DNA from: Gemmataceae bacterium
Lineage (GTDB): Bacteria > Planctomycetota > Planctomycetia > Gemmatales > Gemmataceae
Length of the DNA stretch: 64,000 nt
Assembly: GCA_019636445.1 (NCBI GenBank)
Contig: JAHBXO010000007.1
Location: 1-64,000, forward strand
Reading direction: 5' to 3'
Under the pieces are notes generated by a model. The model was not told where the DNA came from and did no database searches. It saw only the letters and a program-made list of their open reading frames with translations. Below are positions 26,153 to 35,643 of this stretch, in pieces (position 1 is the stretch's first letter; each line of letters opens with the position of its first letter). A program made the translations under genes and the position numbers.

Positions 26153-26466
26153 CTCGCGAGAGCGAACAACGGGGCGGATGTGTCCGGGAATACGGACCGG
26201 TCGCCGTCCCGGTTGCGGGGCAGTCCAATTCTAATCGGAGTACGTCGTTGAGCAAGCCGGCGGATTCATCCAATCCGTGAAACCGGAACAACCCGGAAAT
26301 CTGCGGGAACCGAAATCCCCTTCAAGATCGGCAAGCCCGCGAGTCGAGATAGTATCCGTGGAGTCGGTACAACCGGTAAGACCGCGAACCTGCGACCGGT
26401 CGACGCCTCCCGACAAACCAGCCAAACCGGGTCGTTTCCAACGGCTCTTTCCGAAGGGGTTCCGCG
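26153..26466. other. Divergent intergenic region, no gene seen
   Basis: This 314 bp gap separates vgrG from the divergent exported HEAT-type gene. It holds scattered ACCGG/CCGGT words (for example AAACCGGAACAACCCGG and ACAACCGGTAAGACCG) but no supported gene; promoters for both flanking genes should lie here. Frames crossing it lack domains. Confidence 0.4.
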
Positions 26467-28167
26467 ATGAAAGCCGCCAAACTGCTGATCTCCGCGGCCG
26501 CGTCGGCCGTCTTGGCCGGGTCGGCCGACGCCCAGTTCCTCCGCGGCGGCGCCCCCGCACCCGCCGCCCTGCCCAGCACGCTCTCCGGGGCGTCGCCGGT
26601 CCTCAACGGCGTCGCACCGCCCCCGCCCCTCGGCCTCGGCGTCGGACCCGGCGCCCAGCTCCCCGGTGGCATGAACACCATCTGGGCACGCCTCGGCATC
26701 TCCCAGGAACAGCGCGAGTTCTGCCGCCGCAAGATCTGCCGCACCCCCGCGGGCCAGCTCATCGGCCGACTCATGGCGCCCGTCACCGCGTTCTCCGGCG
26801 GCGTCATCCCGCCCTTCTGTCCCACCGTCCCCAGCGTCGCCGAACTCCTCGACCCCGGACCGGTCGGGGCCGCCTCCAAGGCCAAGCTCGACCGCGCCGG
26901 CGCCGAAGAGCGGATGAAGGCCGTCAAGTACCTCGGCACCCTCGACTGCCACTACTGGCCCGAAGCCGAAGAGGCCCTCATCGCCGCCCTCCGCGCCGAT
27001 CGCAACGAGTGCGTCCGCTACGAGGCCGCCGTCGCCCTCTCCAAGGGTTGCTGCTGCACCTGCAAGGTGATCGTCGCCCTGAGCCACGTCGTCTCGTGCT
27101 CCGACGCCGACGGCCACCCCTACGAAAAGTCCGCCCGCGTCCGCGCCGTCGCCGCCCATGCCCTTGACCGCTGCATGGCCAACTGCAACTGCGCCACCCC
27201 GGGCCTGCCGTGCCTGCCCGTGATGGAAAACGCCGAAGACAAGCCCAAGGAGAAGGAAAAGACTCCGCCGGCGATCGAGAAGGGCAAGACCGAACAGGGC
27301 AAGGACGAGAAGAAGGACGACAAGAAGGATGAGAAGAAGCCGATGGCCAAGCTCGGCGATCCGGATTACCCGAAGGAATACTACGCCGCCGTTGCCCGGC
27401 TCCCCCGCGAGCAGGTCGGCGCCTTCGGACGCAAGGCCCTCGAAATCGGTGCCAACATCGGCTACACCGTCGTCGGCGAGATCAACGCCCGCGACTACGC
27501 CGCCGCCGGTCTCACCGCGTCCAATGAAGGCCAGTCCTCCGGTGCCAAGCCCAAGACCATCATGGAACTGCTGACCTGGAAGGACTCCGGCGCCTCCATC
27601 AGCAAGCCGCTCGTCGGACCGCCGCCGGCCTACGCAGGGGCCTCCGCCACCGTCGTCGCCGCGCAGCCCGCCGAAAAGCTCGTACCGGTACCCGTCCCCA
27701 CCACTTCGACGGCCGCGACGAACGCGATGCCCCCCGCGTTCCTCGCGAGCCAGTCGAAGACGGCCCCGGCGACCGCCCCGGTCGTGACGATGCCCTCGTC
27801 CGGCACCGCCGCGACCCGGACCGCCCCGGCACCCCTCAAGGTGCCCGTCGTGTCGACGCCCACGACGCCGGCCAGGCCGATCGCCACGACGAAGACGCCG
27901 GTGCCCGCGTCGACCGTGTCGAACCCGATGTCCAATCCGATGCCGGCCCCGCGACCGGTCGCCCCGGCTCCGAAGGCCACGCCGGCTCCGACGCCCATCG
28001 CCATCCCGACCGCGCCGACCCTCACCATCCCGCCCGCGCCGGCCGCCCTGCCGACGCCGAAGCTGCCCACCAGCAAGGCGAACGACCTGCCCCCGGTCGA
28101 GAAGCTCGCCCCCACCGTGGTGATCCCGCTCGTCGACGGTCTCCCGCCGGTCGAGAAGGTGAAGTAA
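26467..28167 (+). CDS. Exported Cys-rich HEAT-like protein with Pro/Ala/Thr tail
   Basis: 566 residues with a signal peptide (AAKLLISAAASAVLAGSADAQ). After a Pro/Gly linker, residues ~140-240 form HEAT-like repeats (RMKAVKYLGTLDCHYWPEAEEALIAAL, CVRYEAAVALSKG) unusually rich in Cys (CCCTCK, CNCATPGLPC). A Lys/Glu/Asp-rich linker (~255-300) and a ~170-residue Pro/Ala/Thr/Val tail follow, ending VEKVK with a repeated LPPVEK motif. The type recurs in planctomycetes as an abundant envelope-associated protein; function unknown. A strong hairpin terminator follows the stop. Confidence 0.75.
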   Translation: MKAAKLLISAAASAVLAGSADAQFLRGGAPAPAALPSTLSGASPVLNGVAPPPPLGLGVGPGAQLPGGMNTIWARLGISQEQREFCRRKICRTPAGQLIGRLMAPVTAFSGGVIPPFCPTVPSVAELLDPGPVGAASKAKLDRAGAEERMKAVKYLGTLDCHYWPEAEEALIAALRADRNECVRYEAAVALSKGCCCTCKVIVALSHVVSCSDADGHPYEKSARVRAVAAHALDRCMANCNCATPGLPCLPVMENAEDKPKEKEKTPPAIEKGKTEQGKDEKKDDKKDEKKPMAKLGDPDYPKEYYAAVARLPREQVGAFGRKALEIGANIGYTVVGEINARDYAAAGLTASNEGQSSGAKPKTIMELLTWKDSGASISKPLVGPPPAYAGASATVVAAQPAEKLVPVPVPTTSTAATNAMPPAFLASQSKTAPATAPVVTMPSSGTAATRTAPAPLKVPVVSTPTTPARPIATTKTPVPASTVSNPMSNPMPAPRPVAPAPKATPAPTPIAIPTAPTLTIPPAPAALPTPKLPTSKANDLPPVEKLAPTVVIPLVDGLPPVEKVK

Positions 28168-28188
28168 GCCGATCCGGATGACACGCGA

Positions 28189-28222
28189 ATCGGGAGTCGA
28201 TCCTTTTGGATCGGCTCCCGAT
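28189..28222 (+). terminator. Terminator hairpin after the Cys-rich HEAT gene
   Basis: ATCGGGAGTCGATCC and GGATCGGCTCCCGAT form a 15 bp stem with one G-U pair and a TTTT loop, 22 bases after the stop codon. No U-tract follows on the plus strand, so efficiency is uncertain. Confidence 0.6.
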
Positions 28223-28359
28223 CTTCGTTTCCATCGAACTCGTGGCGGTATTTCGCAACGATCCCGTCCTGTACGGAGTGCCCGCCGAGAGACACCGCCA
28301 TGTCCGCCGAACGTTCGTCGAAGCCGTGGGAAGCCGTGCTCGGCCTGCTTGTCGTCGCC

Positions 28360-28799
28360 GTCGACTTCGGGGTGTTCGGTGGCGAGTTGCCAGAGGGGAT
28401 CGTCGCGGAGGTGTTGGTGGTCGTTGAGGTCTTCGCAGCCGGCGGCGAGGGCGAAGATGCGTTGGGCGAGCAGCCCGCGTTGGGGGTGGGTGATGAGGCC
28501 GGGGTTGCGGGGATCGGGGATGGCGGCGTCGAGGGCGTCGATCAGTCCGAGTTTTTGGTCGGCCTCGCGGAGGAGGAGGGCGCCGGCGTCGGAGGTGATT
28601 TGTCCGCCGGAGAAGTCGGTGTGGATTTCGCGTCGTCGGAGTCTGGCAAACGGGAGTGGGGTTGTAGTACACTCTTTCATCGCGACGGCTCCGGCGTGGG
28701 AACAGGGTTGGGTGTGGTAACCTCCCCTTGAACCAACACTTGGGCCGTCGCGCTATTCTGTCTCGCTCAGACAGTGTGAAATATGCGGGTTAGGGTGGG
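28360..28799 (-). mobile_element. Truncated IS1380-type element with transposase N-terminus
   Basis: From the ATG at 28680 about 107 residues match the start of IS1380-family transposases: REIHTDFSGGQITSDAGALLLREAD, GLIDALDAAIPDPRNP, LLAQRIFALAAGCEDLNDHQHLR and DDPLWQLA. Similarity stops near 28360, so the DDE catalytic core is gone and the element is dead. The 120 bases ahead of the start, up to about 28799, form the leader and terminal end (CTAACCCGCATATTTCACAC on the minus strand). The other end is missing. The frame stays open across the neighbouring gene, but that continuation is not transposase. Confidence 0.7.
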
Positions 28800-28898
28800 G
28801 TTCAGTGCCGCCACCGCGCGATCTCGCTGGATGCGGACATTCTCGACTGCTTGGTACATCCTTTCCCACGTCGGTTCGTAGAGCGGTTGAGCGGCCAT
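28767..28898 (-). pseudogene. N-terminal fragment of a gene cut by the IS1380-type element
   Basis: An ATG at 28898 with GGAG nine bases upstream opens a frame reading MAAQPLYEPTWERMYQAVEN, then VRIQRDRAVAALN, and passes at base ~28800 into the element's terminal sequence (PTLTRIFHTV) before a stop. The first ~33 residues look like a genuine protein start; it faintly recalls planctomycete nucleotidyltransferase-like proteins, but this is weak. The rest of the gene is not found in the window. Confidence 0.4.
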
Positions 28899-28930
28899 CG
28901 CATGTACTCCGCCACATTCGCGCGACCAAC

Positions 28931-29004
28931 GGCGAGCGTCTTGGCGTAAGCGGGACGTGGCTGGACGCGTCGAACCACGTCCCGCTTACGCCAAGACGCT
29001 CGCC
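28931..29004. repeat. Perfect 30 bp inverted repeat with 14-base loop
   Basis: The arm at 28931-28960 (starts GGCGAGCGTCTTGGCG) is the exact complement of 28975-29004. It lies four bases past the stop codon of the convergent aminotransferase gene. The length and perfection exceed an ordinary terminator, and no T-run is present; it resembles a REP-type or MITE-like palindrome that may also stop transcription. Confidence 0.85.
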
Positions 29005-29008
29005 ATGC

Positions 29009-30187
29009 TCACGCTTTCGAATAAACGCCTTCCGCCGCGGCGACGCCGGCGCCGGGCTCGATCTTCGCGCCGGCGCCCTTCAGCACGATCTCCAGCGCGC
29101 CCAGCGCCAACATCACGCTCGACGGCTTGCTGTTGTGGCCCATCAGGCCGATCCGCCAGGCGACGCCCTTGAAGTCGCCGAGGCCGCCGCCGATCTCAAT
29201 GCCGAACTCGTTGAGCAGCCGTTTGCGACAAGCCAGGTCGTCCACGCCGGCCGGGATGCGCACGGCGTTCAACTGCGGCAACTGGTGCTTCGGGTCGGCC
29301 GTGTAGGTCAGGCCGATCGCTTCGAGGCCGGCCTTCAAGGCCAAATGGTTCCGCTGGTGGCGGGCCCAGCGCGCTTCGAGGCCTTCCTCCAGCACGATGC
29401 GAAGCCCCTCGCGCAGGGCATAGACCATGCTGATCGGGCCGGTGTGGTGGTACGCGCGGTCGCCGCCCCAGTAGGTGCCGAGCAGCGAGAGGTCGAAGTA
29501 CCAGCTCTGGCACTTCGTCTTGCGATTCTTGATCGCGTCCATCGCCCGCTCGCTCATCGTGATCGGCGATAGCCCCGGCGGGCAGCCGAGGCCCTTCTGC
29601 GAACAGGTGAAGACCGCGTCCAGCTCCCACGCGTCCACTTCCACCGGCGTACAGCCGACCGACGTGACGGCGTCCGCCACGACGAGTGCGCCGAATTCGT
29701 GCGCCAGCTTGCCGACTTCCGCCATCGGCTGGAGCGCCCCCGTGGACGTCTCCGCATGGACGAGCGCCAGCACCTTCGGCCGCACGGCCTTCAGCGTATC
29801 CCGTAACTGATCCAGTTCGAAGACCTTGCCCCACGGCGCATCGATCCGCGTGACCTGCGCTCCGGTGCGGCCAGCGATCTCGACCATGCGGTTGCCGAAG
29901 TAGCCCATCGTCGCACAGACGGCCTTGTCGCCCGGCTCCAGCAGGTTCACCAGGCACGTCTCCATGCCGGCCGTGCCCGTGGCCGAGATCGGCAGCGTCA
30001 TCTTGTTCTTCGTGCGGTAGACCTGCCGGCACATCTCCTGCGTCTCGAACATCAGGTCCATGAACTGCGGGTCGAGGTGGCCGAGCAGCGGCGTGGTCAT
30101 CGCCGTGAGGACGCGCGGGTGGGCGTCACTGGGGCCGGGGCCGAGGAGCAGGCGCGGAGCGGGGCACAATTGGCCGGGAATCGACAT
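29009..30187 (-). CDS. Class V PLP aminotransferase (alanine-glyoxylate/serine-pyruvate type)
   Basis: 392 residues. The N-terminal LLLGPGPSDAHPRVL and GHLDPQF, the cofactor-binding SATGTAGMETCL, VADAVTSVGCTPVEVD and the Schiff-base lysine in TCSQKGLGCPPGL all match the alanine-glyoxylate/serine-pyruvate aminotransferase group; the substrate-side SWYFDLSLLGTYWG and AWRIGLMGHNS blocks are also present. The enzyme moves an amino group between alanine or serine and glyoxylate in the cytosol, in photorespiration-like or C1/serine pathways. An MfnB-type C1 gene is elsewhere in this window, but no direct link is shown. It is flanked by palindromic repeats and looks monocistronic. Confidence 0.88.
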   Translation of the reverse strand: MSIPGQLCPAPRLLLGPGPSDAHPRVLTAMTTPLLGHLDPQFMDLMFETQEMCRQVYRTKNKMTLPISATGTAGMETCLVNLLEPGDKAVCATMGYFGNRMVEIAGRTGAQVTRIDAPWGKVFELDQLRDTLKAVRPKVLALVHAETSTGALQPMAEVGKLAHEFGALVVADAVTSVGCTPVEVDAWELDAVFTCSQKGLGCPPGLSPITMSERAMDAIKNRKTKCQSWYFDLSLLGTYWGGDRAYHHTGPISMVYALREGLRIVLEEGLEARWARHQRNHLALKAGLEAIGLTYTADPKHQLPQLNAVRIPAGVDDLACRKRLLNEFGIEIGGGLGDFKGVAWRIGLMGHNSKPSSVMLALGALEIVLKGAGAKIEPGAGVAAAEGVYSKA

Positions 30188-30244
30188 GGGAGGTCTCTAC
30201 GGGAACGAAAAAGTCTTCGAGTTGATATATGCTTCGAAGCGGTT

Positions 30245-30330
30245 AACCACAGAGAGCACAGAGCACACAGAGAAGAAGAGAATGAGTGTTTCAAAACTCT
30301 CTTTGGCTTTTCTCTGTGCTCTTTGTGGTT
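30245..30330. repeat. Intergenic palindrome, ACAGAG/CTCTGT type
   Basis: AACCACAGAGAGCACAGAG (30245-30263) pairs with CTCTGTGCTCTTTGTGGTT (30312-30330) with one mismatch across a 48-base loop. This is a well-known kind of dispersed intergenic repeat in planctomycetes and other phyla. It fills most of the gap between the aminotransferase start and the WD40 gene stop. Confidence 0.75.
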
Positions 30331-30341
30331 ATTCTCTTACT

Positions 30342-33158
30342 TCATTTCACCGTGAGCAACACCGTCTTCGCGGCGTGTTCCTTGCCGGTGCTCTCGCGGC
30401 GGGACAGGACGCTGAGCGGGTGCGCCATCGGCTTCACCCACGGCTCGGCGTAGATCACCACCTCGCGCTCCGAATCGCGCTCGGTCAGCAGGATGCCGTT
30501 CAGGCCGATGTTCAGGACGCGCACGCCGTGGGGCAGGCCGCGCACGTCCAGCGGCACGCGGCCCTTGAAGCCGTTGCGCCGCTCGACGCTCACCTTGAAC
30601 TTCGTCTCCTCGCCGGGCTTGATTGAAAGTGTTTCGGTGGAAACGGTCGTGATCAGGTCGCCGGGTTCGGCGAGCTTCGGCGTGCCGAGGCTCACGACGC
30701 GCGCCACCGGCTTGCCGTCGATGGTGGCCGTCGCTTCGAGCTTCAGCTCGCCCATTGGCGGCGGAGCATCGGCGTTCGCGAAGAGCGTGAACGTCGTTGT
30801 CACTTGCTCGGCCTCGATGAACGTCGCGGGGGCGGCGAGGCCCGGCGGCAGGCCGACGAGCTTCACCTGGATCGGCCCCTCGAAGCCATCGACGCGGTTC
30901 GCAGTGACCGTGATCGGCAGGCCGTTCCCCTTCCAGACGCTTGGCGACTTCGGGTTCGCATCGATGGAGTAATCCGGCCGCGGTGGTCGCACGGTTAGCC
31001 GGTAGGCGTGCGCCGGGCCGCCCTGGCCGCGCGAGTCGGAGACGCGCACCTGATACGTGCCGTCGGCGGGCGGATCGAAGAGGAGCATCGAATCCTTGCC
31101 GAAGCCGGGGCCGCCGTCGTCGTTGCGCCAGGCGATGGGGAAGACCGGCATGCCGTTCGGCGGGAACGTCGTGCCTGGCGGGTGGATCTCGACCTTGTAC
31201 ATGACGTTGCCGAGGTAGTGGTGCGTCGGCGTGGTGCCGAGGTAGCCGAGGCGCTGGCCGGACCGCGAGACGAACTGGCAGTCGTCGTCCGGCCCCTTCG
31301 GCAGCGCGGCGATGCGCATCAGTTCGGTGCCGACGTAGAGGTAGTCGTTCATCGCCAGTTCGTTCCAGTTCTCGATGCGGATGCCGGAGATGGCCGAATC
31401 GTTGTCGCGGAAGACGGAGTACGTCTTGGCGACGCAGCGGAGCGTCGCACGGGGCAGGACGGCGCCGGCAGCGTCGAGGAGTTCGATGCTGGAATCGAGC
31501 GGCGAGCCGAGCCGCCGGGCATGTGTTTCGATCAGGAGCGGGACGCCCTTCTTCGCGGAGAACTTGATCGTCTGCGCGTCGCCGGGCTTCGCGAGGATGC
31601 CGTCGGCCGACGCGGGCAGGCTGCGGAGTTCGGTGCCGGAATCGGCGACGATGGTGGAGGGGAACTCGGCGACGGCGACGGATGCGCCGCCGACCGGCAG
31701 CGGCAGGCGCGAGCCGACGGCCGCGTCCATCGGCGCGGTCACGCGCATCGGCTTCGCCGGGCCGAGGTTCACGCCGTCCACATGCACATCGACGGCCTTC
31801 CCTTTGGGCACGGCGAGTGGAAAGACGGACGTGACAACCGGCACATCGCCGACGTTCAATCGATAGGTAAAGTCCGCACCACCGCGATAGTCCTTGTCGC
31901 GAATGGCGATCGCATAGCGGCCGGCCTTCGAAGCGATGAAGCCGAGCGTCTCGCCGTCGCTTTCCGCCAGGATTCGTCCGTCGGCATCGACGACCGTCAG
32001 GCGCGGGTCGAGCTTCGATTTCTCGCGCACGACCAGCACGCCGATCGGATCGCCGGCCTTCGCGTCGAAGGCGAAGTAGTCGGTATCACCGGCCCGGTCG
32101 AGCGAGCCGTGGATCGTGGCGGGGAGCTTCACGACCATCGCGGCGCGAGCCGAGTCGGTGGAACCCGATTCGCGAACGGTGGGGAAGCGATCGGCGTTGG
32201 CAGGCTTCGGTTTCGCCGGCAAAAACCCCTTCCCGTTCGCCCCCGTCGCGGGATCGGCGAACAGACCGACGCCGTCGTGCCGGCCGAGCGCGAGTTGCTT
32301 CCCGTCGGGACGCAGCGCCAGCGCATGCACCAGGTCCGGCTGCTTCGCGAAGACCTTCCGCTCGACCATCTTCGCCGTGTCCCAGGTCTTCACGACCGCG
32401 TCCTCGCCGATGCTGACGATCGTGCCGCCGTCGGCCGAGTAAGCGAGCTTCAGCACGCCGCGCGTGTGGGCGAAGACGGAGTTCACGAGCTGGCCTCCCT
32501 CGGCCGTCGCGGTCCAGACGCGAATGGACTTGTCCACGCCGCCGGCCGTGAGCTTCGAGCCATCCGGCGACCAGGCCACGGCGTAGATCCAGTCGGTCGG
32601 GTCGCCGAGCGTGTAGAGGCGCTGGCCCGTGGCGACGTCCCACACCTTCACGGCCCGGTCGGCGGAGCCGGAGGCGAGCAGCTTGCCGTTCGGGTGGAAC
32701 GCGACGGAGTAGACCGCGTCGCTGTGGTCTTGCAAGAGGTGCGTTGGTTTGTCGGGTTTCGCGACGGACCAGAGCTTGATGACGCGATCGTACCCGGCCG
32801 TGGCGAGCGTGCCGCCGTCCGGCGAGAAGGCGAGCGCGTAGATGGCGTCGCGGTGGGCGGGAATCTCCGCGATCGGCTTCGGATTCGGCTTGGAATCATA
32901 GAGTCGCACGACGCCGGTCTTGCCAGGCTCGCCGGAGGCGACCGCGAGGACGTTCGTCTTCGAGAACGCGATCGCCGTGACGCGGCCGGGCTGCGGCAAG
33001 GTGGACGCGACATCGCCCGTGCCCGGATCGACGAGCGCGACGGAGCCGTGCGCGCCGGCGGCAAGGAGCTTGCCATCGCCGCGGTACGCGAGTGCCGTCA
33101 CCGGCGGCGCGGCCGCGACTGGGGAAACCAGGACGAAGAAGAGAATCGCAGTTCGCAT
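30342..33158 (-). CDS. Exported WD40 propeller protein with pre-peptidase-type C-terminal domains
   Basis: 938 residues with a signal peptide (RTAILFFVLVSPVAAAP). Residues ~20-310 are WD40 repeats (YALAFSPDGGTLATAGYDRVIKLW-type units, SVAFHPNGKLLASGSADRAVKVWD). Residues ~340-460 resemble a PPC (bacterial pre-peptidase C-terminal) domain (LDRAGDTDYFAFDAKAGDPIGV), followed by Ig-like and further PPC-like modules. This set is common in planctomycete surface proteins encoded with DUF1549/DUF1501 genes. It starts 17 bases after the DUF1549/1553 stop, so it ends a four-gene or longer operon. Confidence 0.8.
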   Translation of the reverse strand: MRTAILFFVLVSPVAAAPPVTALAYRGDGKLLAAGAHGSVALVDPGTGDVASTLPQPGRVTAIAFSKTNVLAVASGEPGKTGVVRLYDSKPNPKPIAEIPAHRDAIYALAFSPDGGTLATAGYDRVIKLWSVAKPDKPTHLLQDHSDAVYSVAFHPNGKLLASGSADRAVKVWDVATGQRLYTLGDPTDWIYAVAWSPDGSKLTAGGVDKSIRVWTATAEGGQLVNSVFAHTRGVLKLAYSADGGTIVSIGEDAVVKTWDTAKMVERKVFAKQPDLVHALALRPDGKQLALGRHDGVGLFADPATGANGKGFLPAKPKPANADRFPTVRESGSTDSARAAMVVKLPATIHGSLDRAGDTDYFAFDAKAGDPIGVLVVREKSKLDPRLTVVDADGRILAESDGETLGFIASKAGRYAIAIRDKDYRGGADFTYRLNVGDVPVVTSVFPLAVPKGKAVDVHVDGVNLGPAKPMRVTAPMDAAVGSRLPLPVGGASVAVAEFPSTIVADSGTELRSLPASADGILAKPGDAQTIKFSAKKGVPLLIETHARRLGSPLDSSIELLDAAGAVLPRATLRCVAKTYSVFRDNDSAISGIRIENWNELAMNDYLYVGTELMRIAALPKGPDDDCQFVSRSGQRLGYLGTTPTHHYLGNVMYKVEIHPPGTTFPPNGMPVFPIAWRNDDGGPGFGKDSMLLFDPPADGTYQVRVSDSRGQGGPAHAYRLTVRPPRPDYSIDANPKSPSVWKGNGLPITVTANRVDGFEGPIQVKLVGLPPGLAAPATFIEAEQVTTTFTLFANADAPPPMGELKLEATATIDGKPVARVVSLGTPKLAEPGDLITTVSTETLSIKPGEETKFKVSVERRNGFKGRVPLDVRGLPHGVRVLNIGLNGILLTERDSEREVVIYAEPWVKPMAHPLSVLSRRESTGKEHAAKTVLLTVK

Positions 33159-33175
33159 GGAGAGGATTCCGAAGT

Positions 33176-35638
33176 TTAGCGGTTAAACAAAAACTCCCGG
33201 CTCGTCAGCACCGCCCACATCAAATCCTCGACCGCCTCGCGGCGCTCGGCCTCGGTCTTCGCCTCGGCCAGCAGCGGCAGCAGCTTCGCCCGCTCCGCGG
33301 CCGTCGGTTCGCGCGACAGGGCCAGCTTGTACAGCTGAGAGACGATCTCGGCGTCGGCTGTCTTCTCCTTGATCCACGCCGCCACGCGCGACTTCGGGTC
33401 GCGGAGCTTGTCGTTGAGCGTCACGCCGTTGTTCAGGTGCAGCGCCTGCGTCACGCTCGAATCGACGGTGCGCTCGCACGAGCAGACCTGCAACCGGTCG
33501 GCGCGACCGAAGGCGTCCAGGAAGCGCGAGATGAGCAGCGAATCGGGAAGTTGCATCGCCCGCGTGCCGGCGGGGAAGCTCCCCTCGGCGCGCTCGCCGC
33601 CGGTCGGGCCGAGCGAGAGCTTGTTGAACGCCGTCGGCACGCCAGAGACATCGGAATATGCGTCGAGCAACACTTCGGCGTTCAACCGCCGGACGAGATA
33701 GCGCGAATAGTATCGGTCGTCGGCCGCGTTCGCAGCGTTCGGCTTCGAGGATCGTTGATAAGCGGCCGAGTTCAGGATCGTCCGCATCAGGTGCTTCACA
33801 TCGAACTTCTTTTCGACGAAATCCTTCGTCACGGCATCGAAGAGTTCGCGGTTGGAGGGCGGGTTTGACGCCCGCAGATCATCCTCCGCTTCCACGAGAC
33901 CGCGGCCGAAGTAGTTCTTCCAGACGCGGTTCACGATCGCCTTGGCAAAGTACGGATTCGTCGGCACCACGAGCCAGTCGGCGAAATGCTCGCGACGATC
34001 GCCGGGGGCATCAAGCGCGAGCGCCTGGCCGTCGAGCGGCGTCGGCGGCATCGGTTCGCCCCGCCGCAGGTGCAGCGCATCCCCCGTCGGCAGGCCCTGC
34101 ACGAAGACTTCGCCGGCGCGATCGCCGTTCTTCAGACCCACCCGGCCGAACAGGTTCGCTATCGCCCAGTACTGGTCCTGCGTCCATTTCTCCAGCGGGT
34201 GGTTGTGGCAGCGGCAGCAGTTGATGTTGGTGCCGAGGAACGTCACGGTGGTCGATTCGACGAGGTCGGTCGTGTCCTTGTGGATCACGAAGTAATTGGC
34301 GGCCCCGTTGGCGAGCGTGCTGCCGGAAGCGGTGACGATCTCGCGGGCGAAGCGGTCCCACGGCTTGTTGTCGGCCACGCCCTGGCGGATGTGCCGGTAG
34401 AACGCCCACATCGCCGGCGCCGGCAGCTTGCGCGACGAGACGAGCAGCAGGTCCGACCACTTGAAGGTCCAGTAGTCGACGAACTCCGACCGTTCGAGCA
34501 GCGCGTCGATCAACTTCGCCCGCTTGTCGGGCCGGCTGTCCTTGAGGAACGCGTCCACTTCCCCCGGCTTGGGCAACAGGCCGCAGGTGTCGAGGAACGC
34601 GCGGCGGACGAACTCGCTATCCGAGCACTGATCCGAGGGCGGTAGTCGCAACAGCTTCAGCTTCGCGAGGACGTGTTCGTCGATGAGGTTGTTCCGGGGC
34701 GACTTCGCGAAGACCGCATCGTCGACGGCGTTCGCGAACGTCGAGGTGATCGTGACCGTGGCGAGGCTCGTGCCGAAGTTCGCGGTGATGGCCGCCTCGC
34801 CGTGGCCGTTCACCGCGATGGCCCCGTGTTCGTCCGCGCCGGCGACGAGGTCGTCGCTGGACGAGAACTTGCACCAGCGCGTCACGTCCCGCGTCGTGCC
34901 GTCCGAATACTTCGCGATGGCGACGAGCCGCAAAGCGTCCTTCGGTTTCAGCAGCGAGGCCTTCGGGAAGACTTCGAGGCCGGCCAGCGTCGCGTCCGTG
35001 GAACTTGGCCCCGGCGCGCCGGCGCGGATCCAATCGAGCATCAGATTGAAGTCGGCGCTGCCCTCCGGCAGGCGTTCGCCGCCACCGTGGGGCATCAGCT
35101 TCGCCGCCTTCTTCACGAGCAGGCTGTTCTCCGGTTCGCTGCCATCGATCCGCCGTGCGAGCGCCTGGCGCGTCAGCACGAAATGATCCGACTCCGGATC
35201 GTAGCCGCGCAGCGAGAGCTTGAGGCCGCCCTTGCCGGCGAGCGCGCCGTGGCACGCACCGGAATTGCAACCGCTGCGCGTCAGCACCGGTTCGACATGG
35301 TGGCGGAAGCTCCACGCCGTCGGCTTTGCCGTGCCCGTCACGACGAGCTTCGCGCTCGCGGATTGACCATTCACGGTCGCGGTGATCGTCGTCTCGCCGT
35401 CGGCGAGCGGCAGGATGCGACCGCCGTCGAGCTTCGCCACCTTCGGGTTCCCGATCGCGAGCTTCGCCTTCGCGGTCTGTTCGGCGACCGTGCGACCATC
35501 ACGCTCTTCGACAACGGCGAGCGCGGAGGAATCGTGCTTCCCCGCGAGCGCGATCGCCGGCGGGTAGATCTTCAACTCGGCGGTCGCGCCGTGCGCTATC
35601 GACAGACACGCGAGGAAGGAGAGGAGTATGCGCGGCAT
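33176..35638 (-). CDS. Exported DUF1549/DUF1553 protein with Ig-like domain and cytochrome-type motif
   Basis: 820 residues with a signal peptide (ILLSFLACLSIAHGATA). An N-terminal bacterial Ig-like (BIG_2) region contains GGRILPLADGETTITATVNG. A haem-like motif CNSGACH (four residues between Cys) follows, then DUF1549 (FVRRAFLDTCGLLPKPGEVDAF, WTFKWSDLLL) and DUF1553 (FAKAIVNRVWKNYFGRGLVE, LMRTILNSAAYQRS). These domain pairs are hallmarks of planctomycetes and verrucomicrobia and are thought to act with DUF1501 proteins in extracellular polysaccharide processing or electron transfer; biochemistry is unproven. Next to Uma2 upstream and the WD40 gene downstream. Confidence 0.88.
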   Translation of the reverse strand: MPRILLSFLACLSIAHGATAELKIYPPAIALAGKHDSSALAVVEERDGRTVAEQTAKAKLAIGNPKVAKLDGGRILPLADGETTITATVNGQSASAKLVVTGTAKPTAWSFRHHVEPVLTRSGCNSGACHGALAGKGGLKLSLRGYDPESDHFVLTRQALARRIDGSEPENSLLVKKAAKLMPHGGGERLPEGSADFNLMLDWIRAGAPGPSSTDATLAGLEVFPKASLLKPKDALRLVAIAKYSDGTTRDVTRWCKFSSSDDLVAGADEHGAIAVNGHGEAAITANFGTSLATVTITSTFANAVDDAVFAKSPRNNLIDEHVLAKLKLLRLPPSDQCSDSEFVRRAFLDTCGLLPKPGEVDAFLKDSRPDKRAKLIDALLERSEFVDYWTFKWSDLLLVSSRKLPAPAMWAFYRHIRQGVADNKPWDRFAREIVTASGSTLANGAANYFVIHKDTTDLVESTTVTFLGTNINCCRCHNHPLEKWTQDQYWAIANLFGRVGLKNGDRAGEVFVQGLPTGDALHLRRGEPMPPTPLDGQALALDAPGDRREHFADWLVVPTNPYFAKAIVNRVWKNYFGRGLVEAEDDLRASNPPSNRELFDAVTKDFVEKKFDVKHLMRTILNSAAYQRSSKPNAANAADDRYYSRYLVRRLNAEVLLDAYSDVSGVPTAFNKLSLGPTGGERAEGSFPAGTRAMQLPDSLLISRFLDAFGRADRLQVCSCERTVDSSVTQALHLNNGVTLNDKLRDPKSRVAAWIKEKTADAEIVSQLYKLALSREPTAAERAKLLPLLAEAKTEAERREAVEDLMWAVLTSREFLFNR

Positions 35639-35643
35639 GATGT

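Noticed and set aside
26266..28680. 804-codon frame beginning as a transposase and continuing across the HEAT-type gene
   Set aside because: Only the first ~107 codons resemble IS1380 transposase; the rest is an antisense shadow of the exported HEAT-like gene.
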